This document shows positions 11,265 to 20,286 of a stretch of 44,626 nucleotides of DNA, in pieces (positions within the stretch are counted from its first letter, which is position 1; each line of letters begins with the position of its first letter). The position numbers and the translations under genes are program-made. Under the pieces are notes generated by a model. The model searched no databases and was not told where the DNA came from. It saw only the letters and a program-made list of their open reading frames with translations. Origin of the DNA: Nemertoderma westbladi (lineage: Eukaryota; Xenacoelomorpha; Nemertodermatida; Nemertodermatidae); NCBI GenBank assembly GCA_032718475.1, contig JAUCBJ010001155.1:1-44626 (forward strand). The letters run 5' to 3'.

Positions 11265-11309
11265 ATACTGAAGGTACCTGTAGAGTGTAGACTACTGGAC
11301 GGTCAGCCT

Positions 11310-11420
11310 AAACACCCAACTACACCCAACTTTCACCCAACTACACCCAACTTTCACCCAACTACACCCAACTTTCAGCCAACTACACCCACACAGTTCC
11401 ACCTCACTACACCCAACTTC
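11310..11420 (+). repeat. CACCCAACTACACCCAACTT tandem repeat, copy 1
   Basis: The unit is 20-21 bp with alternating ACACCCAACT and TTTCACCCAACT blocks. Related arrays occur at 14290-14470 (same orientation) and 15865-15950 (inverted). Confidence 0.8.
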
Positions 11421-11789
11421 CACTTCCACTCTGCATCCAACTTACACAAAACTATACCTACTGTATGGCACCAAACTTCCACAAATTACAATATGTACAG
11501 TAACAAACTCTTCGAGGAATTGCTGAGATATGAGCTTTTAAATGTTTCATGTACTGTATGTTGCCCCCACTGCTGAGCAATTATGAAAATAACAAACTAA
11601 CGTTTTATATTTATTGCATGTTGGTTCTAGAATAATTGATGAATTTAGCAATAAATATACAAAGGAGAGACGCAGAGACTATTGACGAACGATCCAAGCT
11701 ACAGTATAAAACTAAACTGGCGCTATATATGGGATTGTGGTGAAAATGAAAACGGTATTGATACACAGGAGGGTCACCGTCCCGTCACA

Positions 11790-12596
11790 CAGGGACGGAT
11801 TAAGGGGGGGGCAACAGGGGCAGCTGCCGGGGGCCCGTAAGTTGGAAGGGGCCCGCAAATTGGGAGAAATTTACCGAACATTATCTCACTGATAAAACAA
11901 CCTCATTTATTTATTAATTTCTGGCTGTTCAATAAATATTTAGAGTATAGATAGTATAGATAGTATACATATAGCCTCACCATTCAGAGCACTGTGTCCC
12001 ATAGAATGTTTAAAGTGTTTTAAAAAAATATTTTAAGTGTAATGTAATGCTTAAAGGAAAACGTTAGCAAAAAAAAAATTAACCAAAAAAAAAAAAAATT
12101 TAATAATAGTAAACTATTACTGTATTACAATTAACATTTAATTTACCTTTCAATTAATATTATCTGAAATCATTCACGAGTTCAGTAGGTTAGGAAATTG
12201 CTATTTTTAAGTAATTTTGTGTCTAATTTATTGATATACAAATATATTCGTTCCTAAATATAGAATTGATGTCTTTTGGATGGTGTAATTTTAGGAAAAA
12301 ATTAGTATTATTTAAATAATAAAGGACTATTATTCGATAAAAAAAAATTAAGCGGAAATCACCGCTTTTTTAACGGATTTTCAATTTAGCGAAATTCAAC
12401 TATGTTTTTTTTTTTTTATTCAACTGTTACGTTTTTATATCGAATATATTGTTTTATTTGAAAAAAATATTACCAGCGTTACTTATTTGTACCAACGGGG
12501 ACCAAAATTTTTTGCAATTGGTTTTCGTCGGGGAGGGGGGGTAGGGGCCCGTAAGTTGCGACTGCCGGGGGCCCGAAAATCCATAATCCGTCCCTG
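11790..12596. mobile_element. Non-autonomous hAT-like element, 807 bp, with 8-bp TSD
   Basis: The ends read inward as CAGGGACGGATTAAGG and CAGGGACGGATTATGG, differing at one of 16 positions. They are flanked by CCGTCACA at 11782-11789 and 12597-12604. The opposite foldback arm (around 15450-15462) holds an unoccupied version of the site, apart from a 5-base indel. The subterminal GGGGCCCG runs are typical of this end type. There is no transposase frame. Confidence 0.9.
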
Positions 12597-12804
12597 CCGT
12601 CACAGCCTTAACGACGAAATCGCATTGGAAACTTCTGTTATGGGAATAGCAATGCAGATAATTCGTACAAAGTTAATGGACATAAGTTCTATATTATACA
12701 GTATGTTTAATGCAATTATAATAATGTAATTATCCTTTATGTATCATAGAATACAAGAAAAAGAACTGTAACATTATTTTCAGCAGCTTTATTTTAATCT
12801 TGGG

Positions 12805-13052
12805 CCCATGTAAACACTTTCTGCCGTTATATATTTAACTTTGCAGTTGCCCCCATGTGAAGAATCCCAGGTTTTCATTAAAATCACAGGTTACAAATGG
12901 GCTGAATCTAACCAAAACAATAAACGAAATTTAGCCGTATCAAAACGAAACGTATCACAAAGATAAATTAAAAAAAATAAAAAATCTTCATACATAAAAT
13001 TCCAATAAAATGTCGACCGAAAAGTGAAATCCTGGTATTATTCACATGGGCG
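12805..13052. mobile_element. Second copy of the CCCATGTGAAGAATACCAGG-type TIR element
   Basis: The inverted ends lie at 12852-12871 (CCCATGTGAAGAATCCCAGG) and 13031-13050, each with one change from the copy at 6055-6274. They enclose one AACCAAAACAATAAACG monomer. Comparison with the right foldback arm shows that everything from about 12805 to 13052 is inserted, so the mobile unit is larger than the core TIR pair. Confidence 0.7.
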
Positions 13053-13125
13053 AACTTTATGGCCTTTATATTAATTAATTTTTAACGAAACAACAGCAAT
13101 AATTTTAGAACATTTTACATTTTTG

Positions 13126-13495
13126 ATAAACTAAAAGGGGATCTGGTAAGATCTGTACAGGTCAAGGGAATTTCTGCAAGGAACTTATTATGATCTTCAC
13201 ATACAGGCGATGCCAGAATGGACAAGATTTCTACAGTATGAGAATCGATAAGATCGTTATACATTACAGATCTTACAGTAGTAGAAATAATAATTCATCA
13301 CACTAGGGTAAAGAATTGCAGACGTTGATCAACGTAATCATATAGACGCGGCTTGTGGTCTCTACTCTCTAGTACATACTGTACAGTATATGTACAGTAG
13401 GATATGACAATATTCAGCTTATTTTATTACAAACAACGAAATGGGAGAAGAGTATTTAATCTTTCAGACATTCCACCCATTCGAAAATCCTCATG
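13126..13495. other. Loop of the foldback-like element, non-coding part
   Basis: No gene is seen. Short ACTGTACAGTATATGTACAG palindromic sequence occurs near 13378-13398. Confidence 0.4.
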
Positions 13496-13522
13496 TGATC
13501 AACATTGAGGTTTCCAAACTAA

Positions 13523-14011
13523 TGTGTGCATTGTACTTGACACAATGAACCCGGCGTAGCATTCTTGTGAATGTGCCATCCAGAGATTTGATGTCCTCAG
13601 CAGTTAGAGCCCAGCATGGACTCCCGTAGAGGAGTACTGGAACTACTGCTGCTCTAAATAATCGGACCTTGAGTTTCCGATTAATTCTCGGTGACTTCCA
13701 AATCCTGGAAAGCCTATTCAAGGCTGCCCATGCCTTTCCCTTACGTATTCGAAGGTCCTCACCTGACTTCCGGATCCATGATCCCAGGTAACAGAAGTTG
13801 TCCACATGCTCAAGCATACCATCCTTTGAGCTTATGCTCATCCGATCAGAGACTTGCTGAGGACTTTCAAAGTTAACTGTCAAAATTGTGGTCTTTCTGG
13901 AGGTAATAAAAAGACCAACACTAGAAGCAGAATGTTCTAAATGAGCTGAGGAGCCGTTGGGCTCCCTCTAATGATTCTGAGAGTACTCCTAAGTCATCAG
14001 CAAAGTCTATC
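13523..14011 (-). pseudogene. Internal LINE RT fragment between 27-bp direct repeats
   Basis: On the minus strand the fragment starts at the RT catalytic box DFADDLGVLSE. It continues through YLGSWIRKSGEDLRIRKG to VLLYGSPCWALTAEDIKSLD and LRRVHCVKYNAHIS, the palm end and thumb of an RTE-like non-LTR RT. A frameshift lies near 13940-13970, where the FADD frame passes to the frame used downstream. Both element ends are missing. Direct repeats of 27 bp (one mismatch) lie at 13496-13522 and 14012-14038. A second fragment of this family lies at 32030-32512. Confidence 0.8.
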
Positions 14012-14099
14012 TGATCAACATTGAGGTTTCCAAGCTAAATTCTCACATGTGAATGAATAATATGTCACACACTTTAGGTATGTTGCTACATAGTCGGAT

Positions 14100-14285
14100 C
14101 CCAAGGGCTTTAATGTGGATCAGTTGGCGAAAATCTTCAAAAGTTACTTACGAATGAATTTTTCGTTACAGACAGACAAGCGGACAGAACGACCGACTGG
14201 AGATGAAATGTTGCCCTATTTTTACTAATTGCAATTGTGCGCTAAGGCTTGCCCTGACTGCGTGACTCGTCCCACAGAACACCAA
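14100..14285. repeat. Dispersed module shared with 32870-33005
   Basis: AATCTTCAAAAGTTACTTAC, a GACAGACAAGCGGAC stretch and ATTGTGCGCTAAGG all recur in the same order near 32870-33005. In both places the module lies a short way beyond a fragment of the same LINE family, so the two probably belong together. Confidence 0.55.
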
Positions 14286-14289
14286 ACTC

Positions 14290-14480
14290 TCCAACCAACT
14301 ACACTCAACTTTGACTCACTTTCACCCAACTACACTCCACTTCCACCCAACTACACCCAACTTTCACCCAACTACCCCCAACAACACCCAACTTTCACCC
14401 AATTCTCCACCCAACTATCACCCAACTACAGTACACTCAACATTGTCTCACTTCCACCCAACTACACTTACCTTTCACCA
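14290..14480 (+). repeat. CACCCAACT tandem repeat, copy 2
   Basis: Units are about 20 bp and alternate ACTACACCCAACT with TTTCACCCAACT. The open frames across it are a composition effect. Confidence 0.8.
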
Positions 14481-14791
14481 CTTTCTCGCAGGTCAGGATT
14501 TTTGAAAATAAAAAATTATAAAGCAAATTATAAAATTGTCAAAAACCATACAAATCCTAATCTACGTCGCTTTTTTGGATGTGAAGATGAGTAGGACATA
14601 CAGTACAATATATCTAATGTTTAGTTCTGTGGCATAACAGCGAGAACATGCGAGCCACGTAGTAAAGGCGAGCCTTAACGCACTATGATAATTAGTAAAT
14701 ACTGGAAAATTTATTTCGAGTTATTATCATATTCGAGTTAGTGAAATATTGAAACGAGGGACCGAAGTGAGATAAAAGTACATTATACACT

Positions 14792-14936
14792 ATAATATGT
14801 TGTTTTATTGTTAAATTTCTTGATTACTTAACGCTCGTCTATGGACGAGCCGCAAATAATCCATCTATCTACTATATTTACGGCTTGTCCAAGGACAAGC
14901 GTTAAGTAATTCAGAAATTTAACAATAAAATATTAT
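14792..14936. repeat. Hairpin with about 57-bp arms
   Basis: Arms 14792-14852 and 14881-14936 are inverted copies (TTTATTGTTAAATTTCT, ACTTAACGC, then GACGAGCCG versus GACAAGCCG) around a 28-base loop. Each arm also holds a small internal palindrome around CTCGTCTATGGACGAG. The base of the hairpin joins a third copy of inner-arm sequence at 14930-15035. Confidence 0.8.
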
Positions 14937-15035
14937 AATTATCCTTTGTATCATATTACAAGAAAGATTGTAACATACAGTAGTCTTTATTTTCAACAGT
15001 TTTATTCTAAACTTCGTGGCCTTTATATTAATTTG
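14930..15035 (+). repeat. Third partial copy of inner-arm sequence
   Basis: ATAATTATCCTTT, GTATCAT, the GTAACAT...TTATTTTCA block and GTGGCCTTTATATTAATT follow the order of the left arm (12717-12804, then 13053-13085). This copy lacks the small TIR insertion, so it also acts as an empty site for it. Confidence 0.65.
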
Positions 15036-15139
15036 ATCTTATCTTTCGTTTATTATTTTGGTTCCATGATAAATTTATTATTCGCCTATATTATACAGAA
15101 AGTACTTTATTTGCTAACCATTAAGATTGGATCAGGGAG

Positions 15140-15960
15140 CCAAATGGAGTGTAAACTTGAGACATGTAAAATGTAATGAGAAATGTAAAAAGTTCTAAAA
15201 TTATTTACGTTGTTTCGTTAAAAATTAATTAATACAGTATAAAGGCCATAAAGTTTAAGATAAAGAAGCTGAAAATAATGTTACAGTTTATTTTCTTGTA
15301 TTCTATGATACATAAAGGATAATTACATTATTATAATTGCATTAAACATACTGTATAATATAGAACTTATGTCCATTAACTTTGTACGAATTATCTGCAT
15401 TGCTATTCCCACAGCAGAAGTTTCCAATAATGCGATTTCGTCGTTAAGGCTGTGACGGTGACCCTCCTGTGTATCAATACCGTTTTCATTTTCACCGCAA
15501 TCCCACAGCGCCAGTTTAGTTTGTACTGTAGCTTAGTTTGGAGTTTTGATGCGTGGTATGTGTAGACATCTATAGGTATCTGGATCGTTCGTCAATAGTC
15601 TCTGTGTCTCTCCTTTGTATATTTATTGCTAAATTCATCAATTATTCTAGAATCAACCTGCAATAAAAATAAAATGTTAGTTAGTTATTTTCATAATTGC
15701 AGGGCAGTGATGGCAAAATACAGCACGAGTACATGCAACTTTTAAAAGTTCATATCTCAGCAATTCCTCAAAGAAGTTCAGAGTTTGTTACTGTACATAT
15801 TGTAATTTGTGGAAGATAGGTGCCATACAGTATAGTTTGGTGTAAGTTGGATGCTGTTGTGTTGAAGTTGGGTGTAGTTGGTGAAAGTTGGGTGTAGTTG
15901 GGTGGTAGTTGGGTGTAGTTGGGTGAAAGTTGGGTGTAGTCGGGTGATTAGGCTGACCCT
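15140..15960 (-). repeat. Right inner inverted arm of the foldback-like element
   Basis: This is a continuous arm without the insertions seen on the left. It ends with the inverted CACCCAACT array (GGGTGTAGTTGGGTG, 15865-15950) and TCAGCCTAAT-type sequence, mirrored near 11290. Confidence 0.8.
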
Positions 15961-16002
15961 ACTGGACTATGCCTATAGGTATTTCAGCAATAACTATTGC
16001 GT

Positions 16003-16246
16003 TTTGGATTACAATTAATTACATCCACACAGACAAACAGGCATACAAACAGACAACAACCCAAACCGCAATGATAATTACCTTTGCAGGCATTTCATAT
16101 ATATGCCGTATGTTTTTGTCTGTTTTTGTGTGTTTTTGTATGTTTTTGTGTGTTTTTGTGTGTTTTTGTGAGTTTTTGTGTGTTTTTGTGTGTTTTTGTG
16201 AGTTTTTGTGTGTTTTTGTGTGTTTTTGGTGTAAATAGACGTCCCC
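16003..16246 (-). repeat. Right outer arm of the foldback-like element
   Basis: This is the inverse of 9233-9463, with the same 10-bp CAAAAACACA tandem next to the terminus. A long minus-strand frame runs from the LINE into this arm and is an accident of the junction. Confidence 0.85.
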
Positions 16247-17510
16247 CTTTATTAGCTCTCTGACAGACGAGAGTGTACCTCTGATACAGACAACTTGACG
16301 CCGACCACTCAGGTATGACTTAAACCATGCAACTGTTGGGTCCGAGAAACCAATGAAACTCAGCTTTGAGAGGAGTATATCATGATCCACCGTGTCAAAC
16401 GCTTTCCGAAGGTCTATGAATACCACTCCTGTTACTTTGCCTTCTTCTACAGCTTCTTTAATATAGTTATTGAGATACATCATACAGGTCTCCACTGAAA
16501 ATCCTTTCCTGTATCCTGATTGTAGGGGGTCTAATATTTTATAAGTTTCAACGTAATTATAGACCTGTAGGTATATTGGTTGGTCAATGACCTTTGATAA
16601 GATTGTTAGGAGTGACAGAGGTCTGTAATTCTCTTTATCCAACTTTGTTTCCGCTTTGTAACTTGGTATTACCTTGGCCAATTTAAATAAGGAGGGGTAT
16701 GTTGATGTGTCAATTGATTCATTAATCAGGTGTGTCAGGGGTTCAGCTATATCCTTTGCAATGTCTTTAATATATCGGGGCGGTAGGTCATCAATTCCAG
16801 CACTCTTATCAATTTTCAAGTTATTTAAAATTTCTAATATTTCAGTTGTATTAAGATTAACCTTATGTAAACTAAAAGTATTATTGTGGAAGCCTTTGTG
16901 TCTGTAATAGTTCTTGACAGCAGCAAGGTCATAAACTCCTTTACTCGGTGGAAGTCTGTTTACAAGTTCCTCAGCTATGGTAGTAAAATACTTATTGAAT
17001 TCCTCTGCAATTACAAGTTCGTCTGTAACTAGCTTGCCTCCTATTTGTAAGCTATTAACTCCTTTGGCCTGCGCTTTTTTCGAGGGTTCTCCAAGAGATT
17101 TCAATTCCTTCCAGAGTTTTTTTGGGTCATTGCAATACGCATTCAGTTTCTCTCTTATGTAATTAGACTTAGCAGTTTTAATTGTAGATCTATTCGAATA
17201 TAAAAGTTCCTTGTAATGCAGTTCATTGACTTTTGTTGGATTCCTGTGGAAACTTTTTAGTGCATTATTCTTTGCTGCAATACTGTGCAATATTTCCGGA
17301 TTGATCCAGGGTTGTGAGTCCACTCGTATCCGCACAGATCGTTTAGGCGCAACTTTATCTAGGGTTGCCGACAATACATTTACTATAGCTGAAGATACAT
17401 TTTCCACATCCTTTTCTTGTCTTATATGTTGAATGATATGGTTAAATCGAATCATTGAAGAGACTGTCTCCTTTGTATACTCTTTAAAAGACCTACAGTT
17501 TCTGTTAAAG
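16247..17510 (-). pseudogene. N-terminal half of the split LINE reverse transcriptase
   Basis: The minus-strand frame carries RT landmarks in order: ENYRPLSLLTILSKVID, LQSGYRKGFSVETCM, and the catalytic FIDLRKAFDTVDHDILL, then YLSGRRQVV and SVRELIK at the junction. Upstream, RNCRSFKEYTKETVSSMIRF is the usual linker between endonuclease and RT. Homology then fades near 17510, so the endonuclease is missing and the copy is 5' truncated. There are no stops in this half. It joins in frame to 8189-9232 once the 7-kb insertion is ignored. Confidence 0.88.
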
Positions 17511-17740
17511 ACAGAAACTCAAGTGTCTGTAGTCTGTGGGTTTCATGCATGGACTGATGGAACCAAAATATATTTTTGTCATCAGAAATTTTTAAAAAAT
17601 AAGCAATTTGGCTCTTTTTTGTGATCAAAAACATAAAAACCTAGTTTTAGGCTTTTTTCAAATTTGGGTTTTTGACAAAAATCGACAAAAACCTAGACCT
17701 AGGTTTACAAAAACCTACTTTGCCAGTCCTGACTATCAGA

Positions 17741-18632
17741 CTATGATTATAGCTCATCTATACTTCGTGCTGCGCGAAGGCCCCTTTAGTCAGTTAGTGC
17801 AGTAGTGTAAGCTAAATTTTGTACCGGTATATTACAACCGTATTACCTATTTATTCATTACTAGGCTATAATATAGAATATGAAATTAATTACTGTCAGA
17901 CTTTGGAGCATTATTTATTAGCATCTTATTTGATTATCAGTACCGGTAGAGTTCTAGATTCTAGACCGTAGTTGAGAAAAAGATATTATTTATTGTATTA
18001 CCTAACCTACAGACCTACCTATATTAAAAAACTCAGGATCCCATCTGGCTTTTCTGGGATCGCAGCAGGAGCAGATAATATTCTACATCCATGCCAGACT
18101 GGAATCCATACACTTTGCGCCAGATTAATCCGGCGCGCTTTACAATAAAAATAAAAACGCGCCAAGTTGGCGCGTGGCGTGCTCGAAAATCTCAAAACGC
18201 GCCGGCTCTGGCGCATGGCGCTCCTACAAATATAAACCGGAACATCCAGAATGGCCACAACCTATGAACGTGCCAAAGGCTGAAAGGGTACTTAGCATGG
18301 GGTCAACACAACACATTGTCAGTGACCAATGCATTAAGACAGTACTGCAGTAAGTAACCCAGGAAATACATGGTCGGCTTTTTGTCGACGAAATATAGCT
18401 GTCTTTTCTGCTTTTCGCTTGGCTAAAAGGCCGTATTGCCAGCTGCCAGCTGTGGGAGTGATGAAGGGGGAGGGTCGTAAGCAAGGTGGATCGTAACTAA
18501 GTTGGGAGAGGTATTGAAAAAATAAAATTGCATTACGTAATTTATGACCAGCACAGCAACAGACTGACAGATGAATTGAATACCGGTAGGGTAGCCCAAT
18601 ACTGAATACACTGGAATACTGGTATAAGGAAT
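17741..18632. other. Non-coding; GC-rich CGCGCC block at 18120-18220
   Basis: A GGCGCG/CGCGCC-rich patch holds the palindrome GCGCCAAGTTGGCGC and two TGGCGC(A/G)TGGCG copies, in strong contrast to its AT-rich surroundings. No gene was recognised. Confidence 0.4.
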
Positions 18633-18822
18633 CAGGACTACTCTATTAAAATACAGAAATATAATATACTGAGACAACTGATAATACTGTAATATAGGGG
18701 TACTAATAATATAATTAATATATAATAAATAATATACTGAGAGAAGTTCGCTTTGCTTTCAACGTGGGATCTAAGTTCGCTTCGCGACTAACATGATGAT
18801 TACCAAACAGCCAAAGGGGGTG
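18633..18822 (+). repeat. Tandem duplication, copy 1 (empty site of the hAT-like element)
   Basis: This 190-bp unit is followed directly by a second copy (18823-18905 continuing at 24724-24805). Copy 1 keeps ATAATAAATAATATACTG unbroken at 18722-18739. In copy 2 the 5.8-kb transposon splits that site and duplicates ATAATAAA. Confidence 0.9.
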
Positions 18823-19394
18823 CAGGACTACTCTATTAAAATACAGAAATATAATATACTGAGACAACTGATAATATACTAATAATATAATTAATATATA
18901 ATAAATAGGGCTCGATCGGAGTTGGGATTTGGCCGGAGCCGGAGCAGGAGCCGGAGTTGGACAATTTGGCCGGAGCCGGAGCAGGAGCCGGAGTTTTTCA
19001 AAAATTTTAAAAATTTAATTATTTATTTAGGCCTAAAAAAAAATAAAGTATGGTTATCGTTCGCCAATCGCTCATAATCAATCATACTGTAGGTCTAAGT
19101 AATTTCATAATTTGTAGATTTACGAATTTTCAATTTAAGTAATTAATTTATCACGGACAGACGGCCTGACGCTGACGGCGACGGCCTGACGCTGACGGCT
19201 AAAAATTACCTACAGTACCTAACTCGCTAACTGTCTAAGTCTAACTGTGGTAGAGGTGTGTACTGTAGGTAGTAGGGGTAGGAGGTACAGGGTCATATTC
19301 TTGGAATCAAGGGGGTCGCCCCACATTCTATCCATTATGATCCCAGAACTACAAAAAAACCAAAAATTTGAAAAAAAATTTCATTTTCATCAGT

Positions 19395-19935
19395 AGACAT
19401 CATTTTTAGTCTGTCGCGTTGACAAAAACTCATTTTCACCTTAGTCATAGTGATCGGAATCAATATGTTGTAAAAAGAGTTTGAGAGGTCGTATGAAGTT
19501 GAAAATAGTCTCATTGGAATCGCAATCGTCGGTTTACTGTTAGTGAATTAAAAAATATTTATTTTTCAACAGCGAATAATTTTTTTCAGTATGAGATATT
19601 GTCTAAAATCAACTTTTCACCCTACTGTAGGCGTAGCGATCAGAAGTCTTAATATGCAGATATGTTGTAACAAGAGTTTGGAAGGTCGTATTAAATTGAA
19701 AATAGTCTCATTGGAAAATTGTTGTTGGGTCATCTTAACTTGAAATAAAGTCTCATTGGAACCACAATGATGATTAATTTACTAATAATGAGTTAAGAAA
19801 AAATTAACGGAACTCAAAGTCTGTTGTGTTGATGAAAGTTGACTTTTCACCTTAGCCAGTGATCAGAGTTATCATATATTGTATAAAGTGTGGAAACTCA
19901 TCTGAACTTTCAAATAAGTCATAGGAGCCGCAATG
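19395..19935 (+). repeat. Degenerate subterminal tandem repeats of the hAT-like element
   Basis: Three diverged units of roughly 150-200 bp share GTCTGT(C/T)G(C/T)GTTGA, TTTTCACCTTAG, GTGATC and AGTCTCATTGGAA. They lie between the left subterminal block and the ORF. They may be transposase-binding DNA, which is inference. Confidence 0.55.
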
Positions 19936-20027
19936 TGAACGAATTTTCCTGTAGCTTTAGTTCAGCTGAGTTTATCAGCTTTAAGCTCTGCCACGTCGCC
20001 AACGTTCTACAGGAAGGCAGAGAGTTT

Positions 20028-20275
20028 GGCTTTTGGGTTGAACTTTGCCGGATGCCAGATAAACCGGGAAGATTTTGGCTTTTTGATTGACCTTTGCCGG
20101 ATGCCAGATAAACCGGGAAGATGTTGGCTTTTTTACTGACCTTTGCCGGATGCCAGATAAACCGGGAAGATTTTGGCTTTTTGATTGACCTTTGCCGGAT
20201 GCCAGATAAACCGGGAAGATTTTGACTTTTTGATTGACCTTTGCCGGATGCCAGATAAACCGGGAAGATATTGAG
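20028..20275 (+). repeat. 49-bp minisatellite downstream of the transposase ORF
   Basis: Five near-identical units share TTTGCCGGATGCCAGATAAA. The last ends about 12 bp from the ORF stop codon, so it would lie in the 3' untranslated region or terminator zone. The small open frames through it are repeat artefacts. Confidence 0.85.
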
Positions 20276-20286
20276 AATGATTAGGC

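Larger units (their letters stand above)
11265..13125 (+). repeat. Left inner inverted arm of the foldback-like element, interrupted
   Basis: Pieces 11265-11789, 12597-12804 and 13053-13125 match, in order and inverted, the continuous right arm at about 15140-15960. Two later insertions, 11790-12596 and about 12805-13052, account for the gaps. Near 11310-11420 the arm carries a CACCCAACT tandem repeat that is mirrored at 15865-15950. Confidence 0.8.
9233..16246. mobile_element. Foldback-like DNA element, 7,014 bp, with 9-bp TSD, inserted in a LINE RT gene
   Basis: The ends are GGGGACGTCTATTTACACC on both sides, inverted. They are flanked by CTTTATTAG at 9224-9232 and 16247-16255. Removing the element and one 9-mer leaves the host RT frame uninterrupted (ELIK followed by RGVPQGG), which fixes both borders. 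The outer arms are about 231 and 244 bp and contain 10-bp tandem repeats. A second inverted domain (about 11265-13125 versus 15140-15960) lies inside. Long modular arms with tandem repeats recall Drosophila FB and sea-urchin TU elements, and a 9-bp duplication also fits Mutator-like elements. No transposase was recognised inside. Confidence 0.85.
6801..17732. mobile_element. Possible old hAT-like relic enclosing the LINE and foldback stack
   Basis: Identical 8-mers CTATCAGA lie at 6793-6800 and 17733-17740. Just inside them are related inverted ends: GTTGGCAAAAACCTTAGG near 6812 and, reading inward from the right, ACTGGCAAAGTAGG near 17727. Both ends then run into AGGTTTTT-rich sequence (6830-6910 and 17620-17715). 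This would be the oldest layer, into which the LINE at about 7205-17510 was inserted. The ends are poorly matched, so chance cannot be excluded. Confidence 0.35.

Noticed and set aside
14229-14594. 121-codon proline- and threonine-rich ORF
   Set aside because: It lies mostly over the CACCCAACT tandem repeat and lacks any domain.
16003-16246. C-terminal extension (HQKHTKTHKN type) of the LINE RT frame
   Set aside because: It is read-through into the foldback arm. The true continuation of the RT lies at 8189-9232.
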